From: Mycolicibacter nonchromogenicus
GTDB lineage: Bacteria; Actinomycetota; Actinomycetes; Mycobacteriales; Mycobacteriaceae
Direction of reading: 5' to 3'
Assembly: GCF_002101775.1 (NCBI RefSeq)
Contig: NZ_LQPI01000023.1
Span: 124,001 to 188,000 of the forward strand
DNA: 64,000 nt
Shown: positions 44,698-53,526 of the stretch, piece by piece
How positions within the stretch are numbered: the first letter of the stretch is position 1
Layout of the letters: each line of letters opens with the position of its first letter
Program-made: the position numbers and the translations under genes
The notes under the pieces: generated by a model
The model's database searches: none
The model's input: the letters and a program-made list of their open reading frames with translations, nothing else
What the model was told of the DNA's origin: nothing

Positions 44698-45522
44698 GTG
44701 ACCGTCTCCGCGCGATCGGCCATAGACTTTGCAGAACCGGCCAACATCGATCTGCGGCGAGGTGGCCGTGCCCGAGCCGGCAGTTACCTCTACGAGGGGC
44801 AGCATCTGATCACCGGGTGGCACTCCCACGACATGCACCAGATCGAGTACGCCGTCGCAGGCGTGGTCGAAGTCGAGACCGCCTCGGCCCACTACCTGTT
44901 GCCGCCGCAGCAGGCGGCCTGGATTCCGGCCGGCTTGGAGCATCAGGCCACCATGCGGCCCGAAGTGCGCACCGTGGCAGTCATGTTCGACCCCGAGTTG
45001 GTGGCCCACGCCGGCGACCGGGCCCGCATCTTGACCGTCTCTCCTTTGATCCGGGAGATGATGCTGCACTCGCTGCGCTGGCCGATCGAGCGGGCCGACG
45101 GCGACGTGGTGTCCGACGACTTCTTCCGCACGCTGGGGCACCTGGTCTCCGCTGCGCTGGACCACGAGGCGCCGCTGAGCCTGCCCACCTCCGACCATCC
45201 GATCGTCGGACCGGCGATGACCTACACCAAGGACCATTTGGCGTCGGTGACCGCGGCCGAGGTCGCTCACGCCGTCGCGGTGTCCGAGCGAACCCTGCGC
45301 CGTCAGTTCGAAGCGGTGATCGGCATGTCGTGGCGTACCTATCTGCTGCACGCTCGAATGCTGCAGGCGATGGCGTTGCTCGCCGCGCCCGACCAGGGGG
45401 TGCAGCAGACCGCCACGGCCGTCGGCTTCGACAGCCTGTCCGCCTTCACTCGGGCGTTCACCCGTTTCGCCGGCGAGGCACCGTCAAGCTACCACCGCCG
45501 CATAGGTACCACCGCGTCCTGA
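44698..45522 (+). CDS. AraC-family transcriptional regulator
   Basis: A 274-residue regulator. The N-terminal cupin-like sensor domain includes HSHDMHQIEYAVAGVVEVET. The C-terminal AraC DNA-binding domain has two helix-turn-helix units (AHAVAVSERTLRRQFEAVIG and ATAVGFDSLSAFTRAFTRF). The start VTVSARS is supported by the leaderless box. It lies divergent from the amidohydrolase-SDR operon, its likely target, and its stop codon abuts the stop of the convergent acyl-CoA dehydrogenase without a gap. Confidence 0.88.
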   Translation: MTVSARSAIDFAEPANIDLRRGGRARAGSYLYEGQHLITGWHSHDMHQIEYAVAGVVEVETASAHYLLPPQQAAWIPAGLEHQATMRPEVRTVAVMFDPELVAHAGDRARILTVSPLIREMMLHSLRWPIERADGDVVSDDFFRTLGHLVSAALDHEAPLSLPTSDHPIVGPAMTYTKDHLASVTAAEVAHAVAVSERTLRRQFEAVIGMSWRTYLLHARMLQAMALLAAPDQGVQQTATAVGFDSLSAFTRAFTRFAGEAPSSYHRRIGTTAS

Positions 45523-46695
45523 CTACTTCGTCGCCGGCGCAGCGTAACTCGGCTTGCCCAGGCCCAGCACATACTGGGCGATCATGTTGCGGAACACTTC
45601 CAGGGTGCCGCCGTAGATACCGACCAGTGGAGCGAACCGGAAGATGTAGTCCGATGCCCCACCGTCGATGGCGCCGTCGGTGTCGATGGGAAGTGCCGAC
45701 GCACTTCCGAGCAGATCCATCAGGTCCGGCGAGACGTCGCGCATCGTCTGCGCCAGAGCCACCCGTCCGAAGATGGACGGCGCAGACAGTGACGCCTCTA
45801 CCCGTGCCGCCGCACGCCCGAGCCGGTAGGCCACCGAACGATCCGAGATACTCCCCGACCCCCCGACCACCTCGCCGGCCTTGTCGACAGCCTCGGCCAT
45901 GAAGTTCGCCTGGTGCATCATGATCGAGACATCCTGCAATCCATCGGGATCGGCGGCCACCGCACCGTGTTCGACGTTGAGCGGCTCGCGCAGCACGGTC
46001 CAGCCGCCGTTGACCTCTCCGAGTCGGTACTTGTCGTCGACGCGTACGTCGCTGTAGTAGACGATGTTGGTGCGGTCGCCGTCGACGGTGCGCAGGCCCT
46101 GAATCTCGATTCCCGGACTGTTCAACGGCACCAGGAACATGGTCAGACTCTTGTGTTTCCGCGCATTCGGATCGGTGTTGGTGATCAGGAAGACGTACTG
46201 GCAGTTGTGAGCGCCGGTGGTGAACATCTTGGAGCCGTTGATAACCCAGCTGTCGCCGTCACGCACCGCGCGGGTCTTGCAGGTTGCGACGTCGGAGCCG
46301 CCTTCGGGCTCGGTGTAGCCCAGGCACAGCCTGATATGCCCGCTGAAGACCCCGGGCAGGATCTCCTCGCGCAGCTCGGGCGAGCCGAAGGAGGCAACTG
46401 AGCGGGCCACCATCGACGTGGTACCCCAGGTGACCCATGGGACGTGCGCGCGTCGCTTCTCCAGCTCCCAGATGCGCCGGCGCACCCGCGAGAATCCGCC
46501 GTCGGCTTCGGTTTTCCACTCCGCCTCGAGGTAGCCCGCGGCACCGAGCGCCAGGTGAACACCCTCATCGAAGTTGTCCCCGGTCTCGCGGTCTCGGCGC
46601 TTGACCTCCTCGGTGACATGAGTGGCCAGGAAGGCGCGCACCTCGTCGCGGAAGGCGAGGTCTTCGTCGGTCAGTTGCGGTTGTGAGAAGTCCAT
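45523..46695 (-). CDS. Acyl-CoA dehydrogenase (FadE), larger partner
   Basis: A 390-residue acyl-CoA dehydrogenase. LGYTEPEGGSDVATCKTRAV and WVINGSKMFTTGAHN belong to the FAD/substrate core. The C-terminal segment IYGGTLEVFRNMIAQYVLGLG is typical of the family. It is the last gene of an operon. In mycobacteria adjacent FadE genes often form alpha2-beta2 heterotetramers that act on steroid-type CoA esters, and this gene and the one before it fit that pattern. Confidence 0.9.
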   Translation of the reverse strand: MDFSQPQLTDEDLAFRDEVRAFLATHVTEEVKRRDRETGDNFDEGVHLALGAAGYLEAEWKTEADGGFSRVRRRIWELEKRRAHVPWVTWGTTSMVARSVASFGSPELREEILPGVFSGHIRLCLGYTEPEGGSDVATCKTRAVRDGDSWVINGSKMFTTGAHNCQYVFLITNTDPNARKHKSLTMFLVPLNSPGIEIQGLRTVDGDRTNIVYYSDVRVDDKYRLGEVNGGWTVLREPLNVEHGAVAADPDGLQDVSIMMHQANFMAEAVDKAGEVVGGSGSISDRSVAYRLGRAAARVEASLSAPSIFGRVALAQTMRDVSPDLMDLLGSASALPIDTDGAIDGGASDYIFRFAPLVGIYGGTLEVFRNMIAQYVLGLGKPSYAAPATK

Positions 46696-46707
46696 GAGCT
46701 CGATGTC

Positions 46708-47778
46708 CTATTCAGCTGCGCGGGCGGCGGTCTCGCGGGCGGCGACAATATCGCCGATACGGCAGGCGGTGGCTCCGGGGTCGCCCCCGGCCAGCGGCCA
46801 GCCGCGGGCCCGGACGAGGTAGGCGGTGGCTGCTGCTTCGGCTGAAACGCCCAGACCACCTTGGATGTGCACCGCCATGGTGGCGGCCTTGGCGGCCTCC
46901 TCTGCCATGAATACGAATGCCGAACCCGCCAGTTCCGGACGCTCGTCCGGCTCGTTGTCCATGAACCAGCCGGCGCGGTAGGCCAGGTTGCGTCCGGAGG
47001 CCACCGTTATCGCCATATTCGCCAACGGGTGCGAGATCGCCTGCAGGGTGCCGATCGGCACGCCGAGGGTGTATCGGGTCTTGGCGAACTCGGCGGCGAT
47101 GGTCATGGTCTGCTCTACCATCCCGACCAGCGCGGAGGCCGTCAGCAGTCGCCATTCATCCAGTGCCCGCTGATATTCCGCAAGCGCCTCGGGCCCGCTG
47201 GCCAGCACGGTGACCGCGTCGGCGTCGGCCGGGTCGACCCAGGCCATCGGCAACCGGCCGATGTTGGCGACCCGAGCCGGTCGGGTGTCGAACGCGAGTC
47301 GCACCACGGCATCGCCGTCGCGGACGATGATGCTGTCGGCGATCGAACCGGTCGGCAGTAGCCGGGATCCGGCCGTAGGCTCCTGGTGCGGATCGAACGC
47401 GATCAGCCGATTCCCGCTCACGATGTCGCCGGTGTCGTCTGCTTCCGGCGATAAGCCACCGAGGCGGCCCAGAAGGCGCGCGGCGCATACCTGGTCGATC
47501 CAGGGCACCGGCGCCAGCGATCGGCCGATCTCCTCGGCGACCAGCGCAAGGTCGACGAGCGTTGCTCCGTCGCCACCGACCGACTCCGGCAACGCCATGG
47601 TGGTGGCGCCCATCGCACACAGTCGCTCCCACAAGTTCTTGTCGAAGCCGGATTCCTCTGCGGCGCGCACCGTCTCGATCGGGCAGTGCGTGGTGAAGAA
47701 CTGCTTATAGGCGGTCTGCAACGCGACGTGGTCTTCGGTCAGGCTGTAGTCCAGCCTGCGAAGTTCGAAACGGTCCAT
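46708..47778 (-). CDS. Acyl-CoA dehydrogenase (FadE), smaller partner
   Basis: A 356-residue acyl-CoA dehydrogenase-like protein. MGATTMALPESVGGDGATLVDLALV is the N-terminal domain signature, TRYTLGVPIGTLQAISHPLA and HIQGGLGVSAE come from the C-terminal helical domain. It lies 12 nt before the larger FadE and is probably its heterotetramer partner. The start MDRFELRRLD is 1 nt after the amidohydrolase stop; a longer in-frame start would lie inside that gene. Confidence 0.87.
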   Translation of the reverse strand: MDRFELRRLDYSLTEDHVALQTAYKQFFTTHCPIETVRAAEESGFDKNLWERLCAMGATTMALPESVGGDGATLVDLALVAEEIGRSLAPVPWIDQVCAARLLGRLGGLSPEADDTGDIVSGNRLIAFDPHQEPTAGSRLLPTGSIADSIIVRDGDAVVRLAFDTRPARVANIGRLPMAWVDPADADAVTVLASGPEALAEYQRALDEWRLLTASALVGMVEQTMTIAAEFAKTRYTLGVPIGTLQAISHPLANMAITVASGRNLAYRAGWFMDNEPDERPELAGSAFVFMAEEAAKAATMAVHIQGGLGVSAEAAATAYLVRARGWPLAGGDPGATACRIGDIVAARETAARAAE

Positions 47779-47779
47779 C

Positions 47780-48643
47780 TCAGCTCTCCTGTTCGGGTAC
47801 GGCGCCGCGTTCGGCGAAGAAGAAGTCGGCGGCATTGCGGTAGAGGTACTTGTCGAGCACATCGGGCGGCAGGTCCAGGGCCCGCGCCTCGGGCACCACC
47901 CGGTTCATGCGCAGCACCGGCCAATCCGAGGCGAAGATGACCTTGCCGGCACCCCGGGTACGCATGAAGTGCAGCAGGGTTTCGGGCAGTCGTTTCGGCG
48001 ACCAGGCCGAGGTCATCAACCGCAGGTTGCGGTACTTGATGAGCATGCGGATCGCGACGTCCCACCATGGGTCGGCACCGTGGATCATGCACAGCCGCAG
48101 TTCCGGAAAGCGCACGCAGACCCGATCCAGGTGGATCGGATGCTGCACTTCGCCCGGGATCGGCGGCCCCGGAATGCCGGTGTTGACGCACAGTGGCAGA
48201 TCCAGTTCGGCGCACTTGGCGTACAGCGGGTAGTAGACGGCGTCACTGGGCGGATATTGGCCATCACCCCAAAAGCTCGGTCCGACGACGGCGTAGACGA
48301 CCGGCAGGTCGCTGACGACGGCGTTCAATTCGCGTAGCGCGGGTACCGGACGCAACAGGTTCATTCCGCCCATCGCCAGCGCGAAGCGGTCTGGCCGGGC
48401 CTCGACGAACTTTCGCGCAGTCACCGATGGTTTGGTCAGGTTGTCCATCAAGACGGCCTTGGTCACGCCGTGGGCATCCATCTCATCGAGCAGCGCCGAG
48501 AGGTCGACCGGAGCGAACATCGTCTCCGGACCCTTGAAGTAGTCATCGCGGGTCCTGACCATCCAGGCCGGCTGTTCGTTCTCGCCGAAGTGCACGTTCA
48601 CCAGACAATCGATGACTCGTGACTGTTCGCCCACACCACTCAT
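47780..48643 (-). CDS. Amidohydrolase-2 family hydrolase (3 of 4, short)
   Basis: A 287-residue TIM-barrel hydrolase, over 100 residues shorter than its three relatives in the window. The N-terminal metal motif is reduced to DCLVNVHFG, and the C-terminal Asp is in IFASDWPVLR. MIHGADPWWDVAI is the conserved barrel segment. It overlaps the CoA ligase by 4 nt and sits upstream of the FadE pair by 1 nt, so it is expressed with them. Confidence 0.83.
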   Translation of the reverse strand: MSGVGEQSRVIDCLVNVHFGENEQPAWMVRTRDDYFKGPETMFAPVDLSALLDEMDAHGVTKAVLMDNLTKPSVTARKFVEARPDRFALAMGGMNLLRPVPALRELNAVVSDLPVVYAVVGPSFWGDGQYPPSDAVYYPLYAKCAELDLPLCVNTGIPGPPIPGEVQHPIHLDRVCVRFPELRLCMIHGADPWWDVAIRMLIKYRNLRLMTSAWSPKRLPETLLHFMRTRGAGKVIFASDWPVLRMNRVVPEARALDLPPDVLDKYLYRNAADFFFAERGAVPEQES

Positions 48644-50256
48644 GCCGTAGTCACCTCATTCACCTGACGTTTCGCCCAGCGGTAGTCGGCCTTGCCATTG
48701 CCCAGTCGGCGCACCTGGGCCACGGTGATGAATGCCTTGGGCACCTTGAAGCCCGCCAGAACGGCTCGGCAGTGTGCGTGCAACTGCTCGTCAGTGACAG
48801 CCGAATTGGTCTGCGGGGCAATCAGCGCGACCAGCTCCTCACCCCAGCGCTCGCTGGGCCGGCCCACCACCAAGGCATCGGCCACCCCCGGATGAGCACG
48901 CAACACGTCCTCGACTTCCTCGACGAACACCTTCTCCCCACCGGTGTTGACCACCAACGAGTCCCGGCCGAACAACCGCAGCGTGCCGTCGTTGTCGATG
49001 CTGGCGCGATCCCCGGAGATCACTATCCGCTGCCCGTCGATTTCGCCGAAGGTGCGCTGCGTGGCGTCGGCGTCGTCGAAGTAACCGAGCGGGATTCGGC
49101 CCGTCCGTACCACCCATCCGACCTCGGGATCGCCGGGCTGCAGGAACCGGGTCCGGTCCTGCGAGACCACCGATCCCCCGGTTCGTAGATCGAAGGTGTC
49201 ACGCCGCACCTCGCGCCGGCTGCGGCCGAACCCCAGATTTCCGGTCTCGGAGGAGCCGTACCCGTTGATCAGGGTGATCTGCGGGAGCAATTCGAGCAGC
49301 GCCGCCTGATACTTCGGATTGGTTGCGGCGCCGCCGGTTCCGATCGAGTGCAGGCACGACAGGTCATAGCTCGCGTTGCGCAGTTCGGCGACCAGGGGCG
49401 CGGCGTAGGCGTCGCCCACCATCGTCATCAACCCCACCTTTTCGCGCGCAGCGGTCTGCAGGACCGAACGGGCGTCGAACTTGGTGCGGGTGTCATTGAG
49501 GATCACGGTCTGGCCGCTCAATATCGCCGAGAACGCGGTCCACAGTCCAGCGGCGTGCATCAGCGGTGACAGCGCGAACCACGGCGGACCGCTATGTTGC
49601 ACCTTCTGGTGGATCTCACTCGCCGAGGCGTGGTCGTCACCGACCATCGACGAGACGTAGATGTCGCTTTGTCGCCACAGCACTCCCTTCGGCCGGCCGG
49701 TGGTGCCCCCGGTGCAGATCATCAGCAGATCGTCCGGCGACGGCTCCACCCGGTGGTCGGTATCACCCTGCGCCAGTGCATCTTCCAGCGATACCGCATC
49801 GAGTGCGGCACCATGGGCGGTGCCGTCCTCGATTCGGATCAGCAGTTCGGCTCCGGATTCGCGGAGGCTGTCGGCGAATTTCTCCTCCAGGCAGGCGTGG
49901 TAGATGACGGCTCGGGGCCGCAGATAGTCGAGGAGCTCGTCGACTTCGGCCGATGTGTAGTAGTGGTTCACGTTGACCGGGACCGTGCGCGCTTTGAGAC
50001 AGCCGATCACCATGTCGGGATACAGGTCGTTGTGCATGAGCAGTGCGACCCGGTCCTGGCCGCACTCCCAGTTGCGCAGCTCCGCGCGCTCACGATGGGC
50101 GCCAAGTCCCCGGCCAGCCAGGTAGTTGGCCAGTCTACGGGTGCGCTCCGCGGATTGCGCGAACGTGGTGCGCCGGTCCCCGCAGATCGTCATAGGACGG
50201 TCGGGGACGGCATCGGCGATCGCCTCGAGGACGGCGCCGAGTGTCCATTCGCGCAC
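48640..50256 (-). CDS. Acyl-CoA synthetase, FadD19-like
   Basis: A 538-residue adenylate-forming ligase closely similar in layout to the FadD at 21836. The P-loop is CTGGTTGRPKGVLWR, A5 is NGYGSSETGNLGF, the hinge GDRASIDNDGTLRLFGRDS, and the C-terminal Lys lies in GKADYRWAK. It should make the CoA ester that the FadE pair downstream oxidises. The start is GTG (VREWTLG). It lies 2 nt after the upstream amidohydrolase. Confidence 0.9.
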   Translation of the reverse strand: MREWTLGAVLEAIADAVPDRPMTICGDRRTTFAQSAERTRRLANYLAGRGLGAHRERAELRNWECGQDRVALLMHNDLYPDMVIGCLKARTVPVNVNHYYTSAEVDELLDYLRPRAVIYHACLEEKFADSLRESGAELLIRIEDGTAHGAALDAVSLEDALAQGDTDHRVEPSPDDLLMICTGGTTGRPKGVLWRQSDIYVSSMVGDDHASASEIHQKVQHSGPPWFALSPLMHAAGLWTAFSAILSGQTVILNDTRTKFDARSVLQTAAREKVGLMTMVGDAYAAPLVAELRNASYDLSCLHSIGTGGAATNPKYQAALLELLPQITLINGYGSSETGNLGFGRSRREVRRDTFDLRTGGSVVSQDRTRFLQPGDPEVGWVVRTGRIPLGYFDDADATQRTFGEIDGQRIVISGDRASIDNDGTLRLFGRDSLVVNTGGEKVFVEEVEDVLRAHPGVADALVVGRPSERWGEELVALIAPQTNSAVTDEQLHAHCRAVLAGFKVPKAFITVAQVRRLGNGKADYRWAKRQVNEVTTA

Positions 50257-50258
50257 CG

Positions 50259-51509
50259 TCAGACCGAAGCTGTCAGGTGGGCGACGCCCGGCGCGGAACG
50301 ATTCGGGCTTCCCAGCAGGGTCAGGGCGTTGTCTCGCATCACCTTTCGGGTGTCTTCTGCGCTGAACTCCGGAAACTGCGGGATGTCTGCGGTGAAGGAT
50401 GTCGGGTCGGCCAGACCCTCACCGTGCGGCCAGTCAGAGCCGAACAGGATCTTGTCCACGCCGATGGTCTCGGCCAGCAGCTTCACGTCATCCTCGTAGT
50501 AGGGGGCAATCCAGACGTTGTTGCGCAGCTGCTCGACCGGATCTTCCCTGTAGTGGTACGGCGCATTGTTGGCCGACTTCTTCAACCGCTTGATCAGCCG
50601 ATAGACGAAGTACGAGCCGTTCTCGATGCTGACCACCTTGAGCTTGGGGTGACGGGTGAACACCTGGTGCACGATCATCGAGGCGATGGTGTCGTGGATC
50701 GCGCGATCGTCCATGATCACCATGTCCAGCGGATCACGCTTGCCGAATCCCCGGAACACGCCGCTGCCACCCCACAACGCCGGGATCGCCATGTAACCGG
50801 AGTCGGACAGGTGGAAGACGACGGCGACGCCCGCCTCGGCAAGACGTGCCCACACCGGGTCGTGCACCGGGTCACCGAGAGACCGGGGCCGTACTTCGCC
50901 GGGCACCGGCGCCGGGCGCACACACACCAGCTTGGCGCCGCGGCTGATCACGAATTCGACTTCCTCGACGGCCTTCTCGGGATCGGCCAGCGAGATGATC
51001 GGTGCGGAGATCATGCGGCCGTCGGGACGGTCGAAGCCCCAGTCCTCGTCGAGCCACAGGTTGAACGCGTGCACCGAAGCCATGGTGGCGGGGATGTCGT
51101 GCTTGAGTCCCTCCTCCACGCCACAGGCGAATGTCGGCAGCATGAACACCGTCTCCAGCCGCTGCCGGTCGAGCACCTGCACGCGCGCATCGCGGTTCTG
51201 GTACTCGGGATGGTCAGAGAGCCGGTCGACCTTCATCAACGAAGCCGGATCCACACCTTCGGGGATCTCGCCGCGGAACAGCAGATCCAGGCAACCGGGT
51301 TCGATGATCGGGTCGAAGCTCGGGTTCGGGATGAAGTGATTGACGACCCCGCCGAACACCGCCAGGGTGCGCTTGCCATCCTGAACCATCTGGACACCGC
51401 GGCTGCGGAATTCTTTGGGCAGGTGTCGAGTGAAGGCGTCCAGCGGCTCGTAGTAGTGGTTGTCGACATCGACGGCCAAGTACGGGAGTCGTTCACCTGC
51501 GGCAGTCAT
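50259..51509 (-). CDS. Amidohydrolase-2 family hydrolase (4 of 4)
   Basis: A 416-residue TIM-barrel hydrolase closely similar in layout to the one at 35077 and 43410. The metal motif is DVDNHYYEP, and LFGSDWPHGEG is the C-terminal metal site. NHFIPNPSFDPIIEPGCLDLL is like the first copy's SDFIPNPTFERVAAPGAHEKF, so these two are probably paralogs. The start MTAAGERLPYL has a GAGAGGTGAG site; a longer in-frame start is not needed. It is 4 nt after the enoyl-CoA hydratase gene. Confidence 0.88.
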   Translation of the reverse strand: MTAAGERLPYLAVDVDNHYYEPLDAFTRHLPKEFRSRGVQMVQDGKRTLAVFGGVVNHFIPNPSFDPIIEPGCLDLLFRGEIPEGVDPASLMKVDRLSDHPEYQNRDARVQVLDRQRLETVFMLPTFACGVEEGLKHDIPATMASVHAFNLWLDEDWGFDRPDGRMISAPIISLADPEKAVEEVEFVISRGAKLVCVRPAPVPGEVRPRSLGDPVHDPVWARLAEAGVAVVFHLSDSGYMAIPALWGGSGVFRGFGKRDPLDMVIMDDRAIHDTIASMIVHQVFTRHPKLKVVSIENGSYFVYRLIKRLKKSANNAPYHYREDPVEQLRNNVWIAPYYEDDVKLLAETIGVDKILFGSDWPHGEGLADPTSFTADIPQFPEFSAEDTRKVMRDNALTLLGSPNRSAPGVAHLTASV

Positions 51510-51513
51510 GTGC

Positions 51514-52347
51514 TCACCTCTCTCCAAGGGGCGGGAAGTCCGGCGGTCGCTTCGCAAGGAAGCTGGTGACGCCCTCGATGACGTCGGGACGCGCCAGCGA
51601 TTCGTACATCAGAGTTTCGGCGCGCGCGGTCACTGTGGCGACGTCATCGAGCGCGTCGCGGTAGGCCTGACTTTTGATCACCGCCAGTGAAGCCGGTGAA
51701 CAGTTCGCGGCGATGTCCCGCGCGTAGTCCACAGCACGCGTCAGCAACAGTTCGGGCGCGACGACGTCGTTGACCAGACCAAGCTCACGGGCTTCCTCGG
51801 CGAGAAACGTGCGCCCGGACAGCAGCAGGTCCATCGCCGCGCCCCAGCCGGTCAACCGCGGGAGAATCCAGGTGATCCCGTGTTCGGCGATGAGTCCGCG
51901 CCGCGAGAACGCGGTGGCGAATTTGGCTCCGGCGGAAGCGAATCGGATGTCGCACATCAAGGCGTGCGTGAGTCCGATCCCGACGCAGTAGCCGTTGATC
52001 GCCGCGATCACGGGTTTGCGCAGTTCGGTCAGGAAGTGCGCCGGCCGATCCCCCACCAGCTGGGCCACATCGGTGTCAGACGTGTCGGCATCGGGATCTT
52101 CGAGACTGGTGGCGGGACCGAGGTCCGCACCGGCACAGAAGCCCCGGCCGCTGCCGGTCACCACGATCGCGCGCACCGCGGGATCGTCCTCGGCGTGATC
52201 GATCGCGGCGTAGAAGCCGGCCGCGATTTCGGGCCCCCAGGCGTTGAGCCGCTGCGGCCGGTTGAAGGTGATCACCCCGACCCCGTCGCGCACGTCGTAG
52301 AGCACGGCAGTGTCCGTCGCCAGCGCGCCGTCGTCGGCAGCGGTCAT
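51514..52347 (-). CDS. Enoyl-CoA hydratase/isomerase family protein (crotonase 1)
   Basis: A 277-residue crotonase-fold protein that heads a six-gene operon running to 45523. The oxyanion segments GRGFCAGADLG and INGYCVGIGLTHALMCD are present, but the two catalytic Glu positions of enoyl-CoA hydratase are not: ELA is LTH, and PE is TAF. It may be an isomerase, hydrolase or C-C lyase instead. The start MTAADDGALATD was chosen over a long in-frame extension that has no crotonase homology. Confidence 0.85.
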   Translation of the reverse strand: MTAADDGALATDTAVLYDVRDGVGVITFNRPQRLNAWGPEIAAGFYAAIDHAEDDPAVRAIVVTGSGRGFCAGADLGPATSLEDPDADTSDTDVAQLVGDRPAHFLTELRKPVIAAINGYCVGIGLTHALMCDIRFASAGAKFATAFSRRGLIAEHGITWILPRLTGWGAAMDLLLSGRTFLAEEARELGLVNDVVAPELLLTRAVDYARDIAANCSPASLAVIKSQAYRDALDDVATVTARAETLMYESLARPDVIEGVTSFLAKRPPDFPPLGER

Positions 52348-52411
52348 CGACCCCGCACCTCCTCGCCCCGGCCGTGGCGGCCGCCCGCAGGAATCCGACT
52401 GGAATTGGTTC

Positions 52412-52431
52412 TTACTGTATACCTTTCGGTA
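52412..52431. promoter_or_regulatory. Shared operator upstream of the six-gene operon
   Basis: TTACTGTATACCTTTCGGTA, 65 nt before the start of the operon-heading crotonase gene. Its left half is identical to the 27350 copy and the reverse strand shows an intact ACAGTA half-site. The rest of the 251-bp gap to the next crotonase holds nothing else I can recognise. Confidence 0.6.
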
Positions 52432-52598
52432 GCGCATTCCGCAAGCCTGCCGACCCGGGCACAATCGGTTATGTCAGCAGGTCAGAGCCCTTTTCTGGGT
52501 CTGCCGAGTCGGGAAATTCCGAGCTGGGTTCAGCGCTCACGTTCGAGGCGCCCGGGTGGGCGTTGCGACGCGAATCTCGTGCTGCCCGAGGCAGGGTG

Positions 52599-53360
52599 TC
52601 AGGTGCCGGTCCAGTTCGGGGCGCGCTTCTCGGCGAACGCGACAGCACCCTCCTTGGCGTCGTGAGAGGTGAACACCGGCGCGATCAGTTCGCCCTGCTT
52701 CTGCCAGATCTCGTCCTGACTCCAGCCGGCGGACTTCACCATGATCTCCTTGGTCACCGCGACGGCCAGTGGGCCGTTGGCGGTGATCCGCTCCGCCAGA
52801 GCGATCGCCCCGTCCAGCGCATCACCCGGTTCGGTGAGCACGTTGACGAAGCCCCACTGCGCGCCCTGTTCGGCGGTGAAACTCTCACCGGTCAAGGCCA
52901 ATTCGAGTGCCTTCTGGTAGGGGATGCGATGCGGCAGGCGCAACAGGCCACCGCCGGCGGCAACCAGCCCCCGCTTGACCTCTGGGATACCGAATTTCGC
53001 GTCCTTGGCCGCCACCACCAGGTCGGTGGCCAGCACCAGCTCGGTGCCGCCGGCCACCGCGTGACCTTCGACCGCGGAGATCAGCGGCTTGCGCGGCGGG
53101 CGCTCGGTGAAGCCGAGCCCACGGCCCGGGACGTACGCCAACTCCCCGGCGGCGAACGCCTTGAGATCCATTCCCGCACAGAAGTTGCCGCCGGCTCCGG
53201 TGAGCACCCCGACCGACAGTTCGGGGGTGTCATCGAGCTCGTCGCACGCCGCAGCCAGGCCCTCGGCGACCGCCTTGTTGGCCGCGTTGCGCGCCTCCGG
53301 CCGGTTGATCGTGATGACGAGAATCCGTCCGCGACGTTCGCGCAGTACCGCTTCGGACAC
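52599..53360 (-). CDS. Enoyl-CoA hydratase, canonical (crotonase 2)
   Basis: A 253-residue enoyl-CoA hydratase. It is the only one of six crotonases here with both catalytic Glu residues in place: GGTELVLATDL and GIPEVKRGLVAAGGG. It should add water to a trans-2-enoyl-CoA in beta-oxidation. The start codon is GTG (VSEAVLRERR). It is divergent from the TetR gene, and a shared operator lies between them. Confidence 0.9.
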   Translation of the reverse strand: MSEAVLRERRGRILVITINRPEARNAANKAVAEGLAAACDELDDTPELSVGVLTGAGGNFCAGMDLKAFAAGELAYVPGRGLGFTERPPRKPLISAVEGHAVAGGTELVLATDLVVAAKDAKFGIPEVKRGLVAAGGGLLRLPHRIPYQKALELALTGESFTAEQGAQWGFVNVLTEPGDALDGAIALAERITANGPLAVAVTKEIMVKSAGWSQDEIWQKQGELIAPVFTSHDAKEGAVAFAEKRAPNWTGT

Positions 53361-53401
53361 AGCTCACCCCTCAGGCGTTGCGACAAGGTATATCAAAATG
53401 C

Positions 53402-53421
53402 TTACCATATGCTTTACGGTA
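53402..53421. promoter_or_regulatory. Shared operator, crotonase/TetR divergent promoter
   Basis: TTACCATATGCTTTACGGTA, flanked as CTTACC...GGTAAG. Read in reverse it begins TTACCGTAA, an intact left half-site. It lies between the hydratase and TetR starts and suggests autoregulation of the TetR protein. Confidence 0.6.
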
Positions 53422-53526
53422 AGAGAAGCTCCATGACCGGTGGCAGCGCCGGGTACAGGTAGGTTTGACGGCTAGGTTTAATGACGAGATTCCGGCCGTG
53501 TCGACCAGAACTGGAGGTACCCCGCA

